From contig JADWQD010000003.1 in assembly GCA_016110215.1 (NCBI GenBank), forward strand, positions 1 through 64,000: 64,000 nucleotides of DNA, in the 5' to 3' direction. Origin of the DNA: Capronia americana (Eukaryota > Ascomycota > Eurotiomycetes > Chaetothyriales > Herpotrichiellaceae). This document shows positions 43,201-52,685 of the stretch, piece by piece. The notes below the pieces were generated by a model, which was not told the DNA's origin, did no database searches, and saw nothing but the letters and a program-made list of their open reading frames with translations. Made by a program: the position numbers and the translations under genes. Position 1 is the stretch's first letter. Each line of letters opens with the position of its first letter.

Positions 43201-43596
43201 GCCGATTACGCTGTTGACGACCGCAGTCAAAGTGACGCCCTCGGAGTGACGGACGGTGAAAGCGGTGAGGATGAGGACGACGAGTCGGAGGATTTCACGC
43301 CCGTTCGATCCAAAGCCCGGCCCAAGTCCAGTACTTCCAGGCGCAGAGGACAACTACGTGGGAATGATACGAAATCAACTGCTCAACAAAGTCTGACGCG
43401 GACAAGCACAAGAGCGAGGGAGGAACTCCATGCGACCGCTCCGACGACAACCGAAGCCGACGATGAATATGAAGGATCCCGCACGAGATCCATTTCGAAA
43501 TCGAAATCTAAGTCAAGGTCCAAGCAAGCAACTCCGAAAAAGCGCGTGTTGAGGAGTGACAGCACAGTTGTGAAGAGTCCCTACTTTGACGGCTGA
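40279..43596 (+). CDS. RAD4: DNA repair protein Rad4/XPC
   Basis: Damage-recognition factor of nucleotide excision repair. Single exon, 1105 aa. Acidic Ser/Asp-rich N-terminus, then the transglutaminase-homology region with VRICTHQLHVQFLLWHNAI (about residue 155) and FTALLRGLGIEARLVASLQP. Later HTFPIYWTEAISPITNQILPV and KGFRYPIEKIPVYNKHGKVK. The DNA-binding BHD1-3 modules run from about residue 645 to 830: CLTAESWHKEGR, MQGLYSWDQTEYIVPP, NAYGNMDCFVPSMVPKGAVH, KKLEIDFAEAVTGFEF. The C-terminal 250 residues are acidic and disordered with a Lys/Ser dipeptide run near the end. Size is within the range of filamentous-fungal Rad4 homologues. Confidence 0.95.
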   Translation: MPPFIPRKRSSASPPSTSRPTPTKRAKLADVLDAEARNAPGLERKETFSVGGSDDSDSSLSDVDSDQFDELPSRSNQSSAPAQKHEEDEEDDIEWEDAASHKHDHKNLPEYKPQSDGPIEITLRKRDDEGENWLEQAAANMKKAPSKRDKQVRICTHQLHVQFLLWHNAIRNRWISDREVQQILVQNLPPPIKKEVEKWKRSSGLALAEEAGNNRNAAKGKNRGKQKAADPRRERDWGPPSQRLEKGRPDMSHGDPLILLLKVLAAYWKKNFSITAPGLRKGGYGTTRERKQMVQSQQNGEYDLERHGERIKNIQEFRTLARRLEGSRDVGAQLFTALLRGLGIEARLVASLQPSGYGWTKAEQMLPRTPAQTGDTDTTSDDSDSVDVKSISEITKTKEPQRRRGRNSTTESASETDDGDDKSIIDVTPTRKKKQPQKYDRDHTFPIYWTEAISPITNQILPVSPLVLNSPVATTPDALANFEPRGIKAEKTKTVMAYVIAYSSDGTAKDVTVRYLKKHIWPGKTKGFRYPIEKIPVYNKHGKVKRYEDYDWFKRVMSFYVRPDLLRTPVDDIEDATDLVPQLSEQKDTNQDVDTLQSLKASADFVLERFLRREEALRIGATPVRTFISGKGDKLKHEPIYRRADVERCLTAESWHKEGRRPKTGEAPLKLVPVRAVTITRKREAEEHERVTGEKQMQGLYSWDQTEYIVPPPIVDGKIPKNAYGNMDCFVPSMVPKGAVHIPLRGTVRICKKLEIDFAEAVTGFEFGNKRAVPVCTGVVVAKENARAVRDAWHEYNEVQRAKEEKKLEAIVLDMWRKFVIGLRIRERVRDTYGADAVDELTTGRSFGQPIILESDHEVSVAQQNGDAAEDDLSGGGFFPESDEEHPGSDLEVGYHPNDDEDIEAPRSSSMGAERAAEAQYPTPPSVSPPKQVLSRQRPERSHLREDEDDDVSDLSSAPTSSNDTSRDGSEAEAADYAVDDRSQSDALGVTDGESGEDEDDESEDFTPVRSKARPKSSTSRRRGQLRGNDTKSTAQQSLTRTSTRAREELHATAPTTTEADDEYEGSRTRSISKSKSKSRSKQATPKKRVLRSDSTVVKSPYFDG

Positions 43597-46437
43597 TCAC
43601 TGTGCTGGATGGAGGTGTGGGAATCAGCCGACAAATGTTCTGTAGTGGGTACTGATAGTACAACATGTCCTGACTTGTCCTGACTAGGTGCTTCGCCGCT
43701 AGATGGGAATAGGTTGAGAGTGTCTTAGCCATCCTTGATCAGCTGGTGATACAGAGTACTGAGTGCAGCGGCATGGGATATATCCAGATTCGGCCAAAGA
43801 ACCGCATTTTATCAGTCCCGCCCGCTCAAGGTTTTGCTAATCAGGTGAATGGACGCAGTGAAGGAGGATCCTTCGAAAATTCAGGCCAGAAGCTACCCTT
43901 TCTGCAGGTCAACTGTGTACGCATACACAGTGCAGATCCGTCACCGCGATTCTCGATGGCGCTCTACTGGTGCAGACGACGCCGAGTTAGTTATGTGTGC
44001 TCCTGCCCAAGTTGGTACAGGTACAGCACAACTACACAGTATGCTTGCCGGCGCCCACCGTCATGCAGCCGCGGCGCAAAGGACCTTTCTCCCTGTGAAG
44101 CACACTCCTTCATCCGGTCTAGGGATTCTCAACGACAGTGGGGGTTCACTGTGATATTGAGGTTCCAATGCAGGGAGGCGCCGACGGTGTGCGTTACTAC
44201 GCAGAATGTATACTTGTCCTTGTACTCTCCATACTGTGCACATTGTGGCTGCCGAGGCGAAATGGAGAATTCACTTTCTCTTCACCGTGCTGGTATCTAC
44301 TCGGTAACTCCGTACTTGATACTCGTCCTTGTCGTAAATGCTCCTGGTGCTCAGGGCTTCGCCCAGAGTATAGGCCGTAATGGATACGGAGTACTCCGTA
44401 GGAAGGCACAGAGGTTCGAGGTCCTTCTGGAACTCATAGTACTTGTACTGGGTATACTCCGTACCTCGTACAGACACTACAATTGGACACCATATACCAC
44501 GGACACCATCCTCGACATGTTGGGGTGGGTATTAAAAATATATGCTCCACCATATAAACCTTTTTTTCACAGTGGTGTGTACTGTGTACACAGTACTCGG
44601 TGTGCCTCTCCAATATTTTCTGGAAGCTCGACACTGTGCAGCTGTCACTACGAGTACTATCGCTGCTATACGCGCGCCCGCATCAGAAGATCTACAGTAG
44701 CACTTGCCTCCGTACTCGTACTGAGACGGATGTCACCTGACGAGGCCACAGAGAAGGCCGTAGATACCAATCGAAGAGTTTGGCGCGGATGGTGCGATTT
44801 GCGAAAACAGCCAAAGTCTGGTTGGAAAACAGGCTCAATCGAGGATTTGCGATGTGGACGAGCATGGCAGGAGCAGACGAGAACTGCATGTCTCACTTTA
44901 GTGGCACTAGCTGCATTAGCTGCATTAGCGTCTTTCTGGGCGGCTCTAACGGCCAGGCACCGCGCCACGATTGGCCGCTGCCGATTTAAGCTTCTGCGTT
45001 TTTCCAAGACCTGATCCTGGTTGCTACCGACTGACTGACCACTGACCTCCGGCGCGCAAGAATTTTTGCCACACCACCATCCTGCGCACGCAAGAATTTT
45101 TCCGGCTCCATGTTCCTGCTTTTGCGCCGCTGCCTCCCGAAGTCCTTCCCACCGCTAGGAGATCCGTCTTGCATGCTCACAATTGTCGAGTACCCAGTCG
45201 GGTACACAATACACAAGCTCCAAGAGAACAATTCAGAAGTACTCGTACTGGGTATACCACAGTAGTATTCTGACTGCCATCGTGAAGCTCTACGGGGTAC
45301 TCGTGCTGCGGACTGCGCACGCAGGGCAGACGGCGTTTTGCGCTACGATGTATTCCGTCATGGTTGTCACCAGCCTGTGGACCTGGTGTCCATCCAAGGT
45401 CGAGTCGAGGCCGGATGCACTCCGCAAGTGGCGATTTTTATCGGCGCTTGTTTGTTGCTCATCGGTTGGCTGCCGACTGACCTTGATAGGCACCGATTGG
45501 CATGAAGCTCTTCGTCCTCTATGATCTGGGTGAATACCGGCTCAAAGCGGTGCAGAACTGCGGCTGTCGGCAACGCCTTTGCTATGCTACGATTGCTCCT
45601 ATTCCTGTACGAGTAGTACCTCTACGAGTAGGGCCACGGTACTCCTTCAAACTGTTGGGTGAGGTACCGGTCGTGGCTGCATTGGAGCTCTACTCGTATC
45701 TTTCTCCAAATAACGCGGAAAGTTGGATCCGGATCGGAGAGATTCGATCTGGCTTGGGCTGACTGCTGTCTTGGTCGGCTCCCAAGCAGCTCCTTTCGCA
45801 TCCTCCTTCCAGCCGTGCCCGAAGTGGTGTGCACCCTCGTTGCTTCGGCCCTTCATCTGGTTGGCTGCAGAGCCTCGGCAACCTCCATCAAGACAAGGCT
45901 TCTCAACACCAACAACACACTGCCAGCTTCGACTAGCGGCAGGCTCTTCGAGGTTTGGGTGGATACGAGGAACCTTCGCTTAGCTTCATCCTCGTGGCCG
46001 GGAAAATCGAGTACGACCTTGCAGTACCATGAATCCACTCGTTCCGACCTTCTACTCCACTATGACATGATGCTGTGAGGAACAGGTTTGGTTGCATGGA
46101 AACGATGCAGCACATTGCCAGATCCCGGCAACATCACGCCTTATTGTACGGAGCAAGTGGAGAGCAGCCTCTACAGTCATGCTCGCATGACTGAATCTAC
46201 CACGAACAAAGGGCATGAATGAGGAAAAGTGGGCAGAGCTCCCCCCCAAGGTGCAGTCCTACAAAACCACGCATGTCCCATTGCGCGAATGCGAGACTCT
46301 TCTTCTACTCGTCCAGCCCGTCACTGAACAGATCATCCCTCGTTTTTTATACAGAGCTCCTTCGCTAAGGCTCCAAACGTTCGCTTCCCTTGTTCACGCT
46401 CGCGCTGTAACATAATCGCAAACAACTCATTTCCAAC
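43597..46437. other. 2.8-kb gene desert rich in GTAC-containing palindromes
   Basis: No ORF with recognisable protein content. Variants of TACTCCGTAC, GTACTCGTACT and GTACACAGTAC recur many times, including a perfect 16-bp palindrome at 44385-44400. Two AAGAATTTTT copies lie about 42 bp apart (45058 and 45100). Upstream flank of the repeat-exon gene. Confidence 0.6.
44385..44400. repeat. Perfect palindrome of the TACTCCGTA family
   Basis: tacggagtactccgta reads the same on both strands. Related half-sites occur nearby at about 44292-44325, 44452-44472, 44710-44722 and 45236-45252, and again at 51641-51656. Confidence 0.75.
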
Positions 46438-48244
46438 ATGAAGGCTGCTACACTCTTATCCGTCGTCGGCGTTGCCAGCGCGGGTAGTACCTGGGGTGAT
46501 TGGAGCAACACCACCAGTAAGTCGTCCTCGCCCCAAAGATGTATGGGCCAGACCAGAGTGTCGACCGTACAGCTGTTCGCCAAGAAGACCTGAGCAGCCT
46601 TGCAAGTCTGTACGAGTAAAGCGTTAACGTTTCTCACAGCAACGACAACTACTACCACCGCCAGCAGCACTACCCCCGTCACCTGGTCGGATTGTAGGCT
46701 TGCCCTCCCCATCCAATACAGGTCACATTGAAGACTTGTTTAGGACATCCTCTCGATTGATTTCTAACTACTTAATAGGGACCTCAAGCACTACCACAAC
46801 TACCACCACTGTCCCCGTCACCTGGTCTGATTGTGAGTTTTGCCCCTTCTCGACTAAAAGTCACATCAGGCCTTGTTGAGGATAATTCTCTTAATTGATT
46901 TCTAACTACCTAATAGGGACCTCGAGCACTACCACAACCACCACCACTGTCCCCGTCACCTGGTCTGACTGTGAGTTTTGCCCCTTCTCGACTAGAGGCC
47001 ACGTCAGGCCTTGTTGAGGATAATTCTGTTTATTGGTTTCTAACCGGTCAACAGGGACCTCCTCAAGCACTACTACAACTACCACCACTGTCCCCGTCAC
47101 CTGGTCTGATTGTGAGTTTTGCTCCCTCCCGACTATAGGTCCCACCAGAAACTTGGTGAGGACAATCATCTCAATTGATTTCTAACTACTCAATAGGGAC
47201 TACGTCAAGCACCACCACTACGCCCGCTACGTCAACACACGTTTGGAGTGACTGTAAGCTTGTCCTCCCAATCCACCACAGGTCGCATCAAGGACCTGGT
47301 TGAGGCGATCATCCGAGTCGATTTCTAACTTTGCAATAGGGACCAGCACCACCACTACCACCACTCCCGTTACGTCAACACACGTTTGGAGTGACTGTAA
47401 GCTTGTCCTCCCAACCCAACACAGGTCAAATCAAAGACCTGGTTAGGACGGTCGTCAGAGTCGATTTCTAACTATGCGATAGGGACCACCACCACCACTA
47501 CCACCAAACCCGTTACGTCAACGCACGTTTGGAGTGACTGTGAGCTTCTACTTCCCATCCAATACAGGTCACAACAAAGACCTGGTTAGGACGATAGGTT
47601 GAATTGATTTCTAACTACTCAATAGGGACCAGCACCACCACCACCACCAAACCCGTTACGTCAACGCACGTTTGGAGTGACTGTGAGTGTCCCATGGCTC
47701 CCAAATAACTATCTTCCTACGAGGATTTCTTCTTTTCCTCGAACTTTGACATGGTCTAACTGATTTCGCAGGGACCACCTCGACAGTTCCAGCCCCAGTC
47801 TCAACCTCAGTCTGGGGAGACTGGTCTTCTCCAGCTCCTGCCCCCGTCTCATCCTCAGTCTGGGGCGACTGGTCTTCTCCAGCTCCTGCCCCCGTCTCAA
47901 GCTCAGTCTGGGGAGAATGGACCGCTCCCGCTCCCGCTCCAGCTCCGGTCTCATCCTCTGTCGTCTGGAGCGATTGGGCGCCAACGAGTGTGGCGACTTC
48001 ATATGTCCCCGCTCCCGTTGAGAGCACTCCATCTCCGGTTGCAACCTGGGGTGACTGGAGCAGCACCGTTGCTCCTTCGACCTACGTTCCGGTCGAGGCC
48101 AGCAGCAGCGTCTGGTACAGCAGCGTTGCTCCCGCTAGCTACACTGCTCCCCCAGTTGCCACCTTCACCGGTGCTGCCAACAGCAATGGCAAGCCCGCTA
48201 TGGCTCTGGTTGCCGGCCTTGTCGGCTTGGTCGCCCTCGCATAA
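46438..48244 (+). CDS. Secreted, probably GPI-anchored Thr/Ser/Trp repeat protein with tandemly duplicated exons
   Basis: Ten exons: 46438-46516, 46640-46693, 46779-46832, 46917-46970, 47055-47111, 47197-47253, 47340-47396, 47483-47539, 47626-47682 and 47772-48244; 332 aa. All nine introns are phase 1. Signal peptide MKAATLLSVVGVASA, then GSTWGDW. Exons 2-9 each encode a Thr-rich run plus WSD; the closing Trp codon is split T/GG by the next intron, so each unit yields WSDW. Exon 10 continues the theme without introns (WGDW twice, WGEW, WSDW, WGDW, with Pro-Ala-Pro linkers) and ends with a GPI-type tail (TGAANSNGKP followed by ALVAGLVGLVALA). Thr/Ser density predicts heavy O-mannosylation and wall location. 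I know of no named family. Splice sites are all canonical; only continuous ORFs in exon 10 are visible without splicing. Confidence 0.85.
46640..47771 (+). repeat. Tandem exon+intron repeat array (8 units of about 140 bp)
   Basis: Each unit is one 54-57 nt exon plus the following 84-89 nt intron. Unit starts: 46640, 46779, 46917, 47055, 47197, 47340, 47483, 47626. Exons 3-9 begin GGAC and exons 2-9 end TGG-TCN/AGT-GAY-T. Introns end in a near-constant block containing tttctaac(t/c) and a(a/t)ag. Two subtypes exist: exons 2-5 end VTWSD; exons 6-9 end TSTHVWSD. Introns 3-5 open gtgagttttg; introns 6 and 7 open gtaagcttgtcctccca. Confidence 0.9.
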
Positions 48245-49413
48245 ATGAATGCGTGGGACGGGTTCGCTTCCTCGAGCTGAGAAATGCTTTGACTGAAAGC
48301 AGACCAACATCAAAATTCAGACTTCGATTCTTGCAACGTCGATTCCACATCTTGGCGCCAATTATGGTTTCATCCAAGGTGGCTGCGGGACGACGCTTGC
48401 CCAGCTTGCCAAAAACCGCTTGTACTGAAACTCTGGGCCGTGGAACCAGCACACCGACCTGAGCACACCATCATACATACAATCCTGACGACACGAAGAG
48501 AAAACTACACGCTCCTTACGATCAAAGATGATACATTCCTTACGACCAAAACATGATAGACACACTCCTTACGACCAAAAAGGCCATGACATAATGTCTG
48601 GATGCATGGATGGATATATTTGCACAGTATGCGGAGGGCATAATAGCGAGCGACGCATGGGAAATTGCGAACGCAGAAAGCTGCACCGCTGCTGGGGATG
48701 AAAAGGCGGACGCTGATGAGGAAAAAGGTTCATAGTGAAGTACTTGAACGTGCTGATATTTAATGTCTTCAACGTACTCACCCCTGCTTCTTTCGACTTT
48801 TTTACTCTTCTCGGTCTCTCGTTTCTGTTTTTGCGGCCAGAAGGATCCAGTCACCCAGTGCTGTCCTCAGTTCATCACTTGAAATCGGTACAATCCACGA
48901 ACAACAGTCTAGAAACAGGAAGGAGAAAATAGATAATTAACAGGAAACTATCCAGTACCATCTGACGAGCGTGACAATCGAATTGCCAGTTAAGATACGG
49001 TAGAGAGAATGAAATCTAAAATAGACCTTCCTCTCTCCCTCCCTTCCGTTTCTCGAGGCGATATACTCTACCATATCCTATAGACTCTAGACCCTAGACC
49101 GTTTGAAAGGACTACAGACGATGTACAACGGAATATGCGAGTCACGACAGCGGTAGTAAAATAGGTATATAGCTATCGTATTCTGCCCTCGGAAGAAATT
49201 ACTCCTCCTTCACCTTAACCTCACCTGCACCTGAAGCTTACCTACATCTCGACCTCAACTGCACCTCCAATCCGAGTCTTGGCGTCACGCGGGATCCTGG
49301 TGTCTGCGGTGCACGGTTTCTTCTGGCTCCCTTTTCCCTTCTTGCTCTGGCATGGCCGCGAATGGAGTGGCCAGCTGACAATCAGTTACAGCACCCTACA
49401 TGCCCTCTAGCCC
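48245..49413. other. Intergenic, no gene seen
   Basis: 1.17 kb between convergent 3' ends. Includes three imperfect direct copies of an acactccttacgaccaaa-like sequence around 48508-48580. No gene supported. Confidence 0.45.
48508..48580. repeat. Short direct repeat, about 35-bp period
   Basis: CTCCTTACGATCAAAGATGA, a related cattccttacgaccaaaaca and cactccttacgaccaaaaag follow one another at roughly 30-bp spacing in the 3' flank of the repeat-exon gene. Confidence 0.6.
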
Positions 49414-51523
49414 TCACAACGGCTTCGAGAAGAAATCCAAGTCTGCCTCAGGTACCCAGTCCGCCCACCACCACCGGCCGACGGTATCGAGCGTTTGTTC
49501 GCTGGAGAACAGAGTATCCTCATCGTCTTGAGGCAGGATGAGCGCGCCACCGGTATCCCAAAGGGACTCTGAACGGACAGCGCCAGCCACGTCTCCAGTG
49601 GATTCTCCGATGAGTCGAGGTTCCTGTTGGTGTCCTCGGCTTGCCATCGCCGAGGTCAGTAATCCATTTGCATTGCCGTTAGGGTTGACGTTCACTGTGC
49701 CCACTCTAGCAAAGTCACCCTGTGCAGCCGGCGCCACTGGTCGAGCGTTGAAGATTGAACCCCATTGGCGGCACAGCTCAGGCCCAAAGGGCACGAAGAA
49801 CTCAGCCTCCTCAGCTGTCAACATCATATGGACTGATTGCGGTGTGTCTGATACGGCGGTCGACTGCTTCATCATCTGATTGACCACCCTCTCGGCGCCG
49901 ATGGCGGAGGGGAACCTCTTCTTCAACCCGTCCATCGACAGCCTCATAATGTCGATCTCCTCGTTGCGGTGGGCGGCCAGCGAGGGAAACCGCTGATACG
50001 ACAGCTGAAGCAGAACCGCGACCATGAGGTAGAAGATCGATGTCACTGATAGGTGCGGGATGTCCTCATGCGTGAGGTATTCCTGGAAGATGCCTGAGAT
50101 GAACGACGCGGCCAGCAGCGAGACCGGCGCGGGCGGGTCATCCTTATTGTCATGGCGGAAGAGGATGATCAGCGCGGTGAAGTACAGGACATGCAGCTGG
50201 CGAAACTTGAAGTTGTACTCGGTCAGCCTGTTCGTCTTCGTCCCCGTCTCGCGACGATACAGCCGCAGACTCGAGGGCACGGCATTGAGCCAACCCCGGA
50301 GCGAGTCCTCGAAGTCGATCTTTTTGCGGTCCGAGAGTGTCCCACGCCGGTAATGTTCCGTCATGTCTCCGAGGATGGAGGTGATCTGGACGAACTGCAT
50401 GAAGAGGAGGGCATCGTCGTCGCCGCCTTCGAAGTCTTCCACGCGTAGAGGTCGGACATTCGAGTCTTCGGCGTTGATGGCCCTCGGGCGGCCGTGGCTC
50501 GTGGCGATGAGATTGTCTCTGGACTGTTGCGCGGGCAATTAGCAACGCTCGCCGTCCATCTGCGTAGGTGGCCAGGGTGCCAGCCAAGCCATCACTCTCA
50601 CTTACAACCAAGGTCCACCAGATCCTCCGGCGCAGCTTCGCCTCAGCCATCCTTGGATCGGGCTCGCGATGAAGCCCCATCTGATGCGCAAGCGCAACGC
50701 TAGTTCGGAGCCAGAAGCTGCTGTTGTCGATAGACACGTGCTCCGGGCCCGACGGGTTCAGCCACTGCAGGAATACGATGGCCATGATGGTGTGCAGATG
50801 GTTCTGCTCTGCATTGGTGTAGAACAGCACTTTCGCTCGCTGATAGCATCGCCGCCCGTGGTCCGCAACCTCGGACGCCGAGGAGACTATACTTCCGGCC
50901 ACGAGCATTGCTGTCACCAGGAGCGTGTCTTGGTTCCTGGCATCGAGCCTCTCAAGGTCCGATTCACTGACGAGAGGCATCCATGGACGACACCAGTGCA
51001 GGAAATTCCTCAGTAAACTCTGCCTTAACGTCCCTCGAGGAATCTCTAGCGACGATACATTGCGCCTGATCCGGGCCTCGAAGGGATGGAAGGCGCCCGC
51101 CCGTAGGCCGGGACCACGGTAATGGGTCGCATCGTCCTCGTCGATGTCTAAATGGGCCGTGAGGTAGTCGCTCCGGCCGAGATAGCTGGCCTGCTGGGTT
51201 GGCGTTCCAGGCCCGTCGCCGTCCGTGAGAAGCCTCGCCTTCTTGACCTCAACGGGCCGCGGACTCGCATCCGTCTCGGAGTCCACAAGCCTGCGCTTCC
51301 TCGTGTGCGGTCTTGTACGGTGATTGTCAATTTTCAAAGCTTCCCGATGTTTGATCAGCACCCAGACTTACAAGCACGGCGTCTGTGAGTCGCGGCAGTT
51401 TGAGCAGCATTCGCGCGTGCTCTCATGCAGGTTGAGATCACAACGGACTTTTCTCTTGTGGCAGGATTCACAAGCAGTCGCCCTCTTCACTGGGAGTGAT
51501 GGCGAGGTGTGTTTGGTTGACAT
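49414..51523 (-). CDS. Zn2Cys6 fungal transcription factor (regulator C)
   Basis: Exons 51523-51372, 51311-50606 and 50523-49414 give 655 aa. Introns are phase 2 (60 nt, acceptor acaag) and phase 0 (82 nt). The zinc cluster lies in exon 1: C18, C21, C28, C40, C43, C50, with an unusually long 11-residue loop between the third and fourth ligands (an extra Cys at 39). A basic stretch follows (PHTRKRRLV). The fungal TF domain has LLRNFLHWCRPWMPLVSESD, SFWLRTSVALAHQMGLHRE, RRRIWWTLVSRDN and SHGRPRAI, of the type found in catabolic activators such as CTF1/xylan-related regulators. It is the first gene of a TF, transporter, oxygenase, TF neighbourhood. Confidence 0.88.
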
Positions 51524-52685
51524 GTTGAGAAAGCGTCAAGTATTTATTAGTGCTTCATCCTGGATGGCTTTTCGCCGAGGCGTTCTACGACAGTGCGAGC
51601 TCAACCGGCAAACGAAAATGATACTGTACGGAGCACAGGGCACGGAGTACTGTACCAGCTCTATCACCTCGGCAGAAAGAAAACGCCACACAGCCGGCCT
51701 TTAAGGTTCTAGTCCCGCGATTTCTTATCCCGACTCCGTACTGAGTACATGGCCGAATCAGCCATGCTCAAAGCTTCAGCTGAACCTCAGAAAAGCCAGT
51801 ATGCTTCTCACGAACCAGGATCACCGGCGCTTGCTTTCCCAATAACACATGTCCTTATATGGAGATTAAAACAAAAAGGTCGACGAAACAGCCAAAGTGC
51901 CCAGAAGCTGGTGAAAGTGCAATGCCACTTTGAAGCACCACAAACTAGGCAAGCCTATGACGGGCATAAAACACACAGCGAAAACTACTCCATACGCCGT
52001 GGGTACAAATGCAGAGACATCGTGGGTCTACCCTGAGGCGTACCACGGAGCGCGCCTTAAAACGAAGCCCCCCCCAGCCGCAACGGCGACTTCGGCATCG
52101 GTAGGGCCATTACAAATACAGGTAATTCTCCAGCTACTGTCAATGTGCATCAGACGCAAGGGCTATGCCTTTGGCGGGCTCGGCCAATATGGGGGAGGGA
52201 CGTAGGATGGCGAGCAGCACGCACGCACGAAGTTCTCTTTCAAAGTTCTCGTGGAGACTTCCAATCAACCCGAGGGGCTTCTTTACTTGGTTACTCGAGA
52301 CCAGACTCACTACCGACCGGGGAATCTCAGACATGGGATGTCGGCCCATACAAATCGAGGTGAGGAAGCGAGAAAACTCTCCTCGATTTGCTCCCCTTTC
52401 CCGGGGTGGTCCCGTGAGAGCTTGTTCCTACAAGTTAACGCCTACCCTGTAGGTCCAACATCTCCCCGTGTCTTGAAAGGTCAAACAGGGGGGACGCGAT
52501 GGCGTTTCGACAGACAAGCACCGATGGGGTTGTTGGACGTAGCGAGCAATTCAGCAACATGGTTATTACGTCTTTGTGCCGACCTTCTAGAGGTGACTTT
52601 GACGGTATCACTGTCCTACGACCTCACACCCCCCGGGGAAGATTGGCGGCAGGCAGCGCCCTCACGTTCTTGACCCGTCCTCGCC
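51524..52685. other. Intergenic, no gene seen
   Basis: 1.16 kb between the start of regulator C and the 3' end of the transporter. A GTACGGAG/GAGTAC palindromic element at 51625-51660 belongs to the family seen at 43.7-45.3 kb. Confidence 0.45.

Noticed and set aside
43746..45014. 422-aa open frame in the gene desert
   Set aside because: Composition is rich in Tyr/Thr/Val/Cys from the repeated GTACTC palindromes, with no recognisable domain, no start context and no intron support. It looks like a by-product of repeat sequence.
47656..48066. 136-aa and 111-aa minus-strand ORFs with Glu/Thr/Gly repeats
   Set aside because: Antisense of the last exon of the repeat-exon gene; repetitive DNA keeps all frames open.
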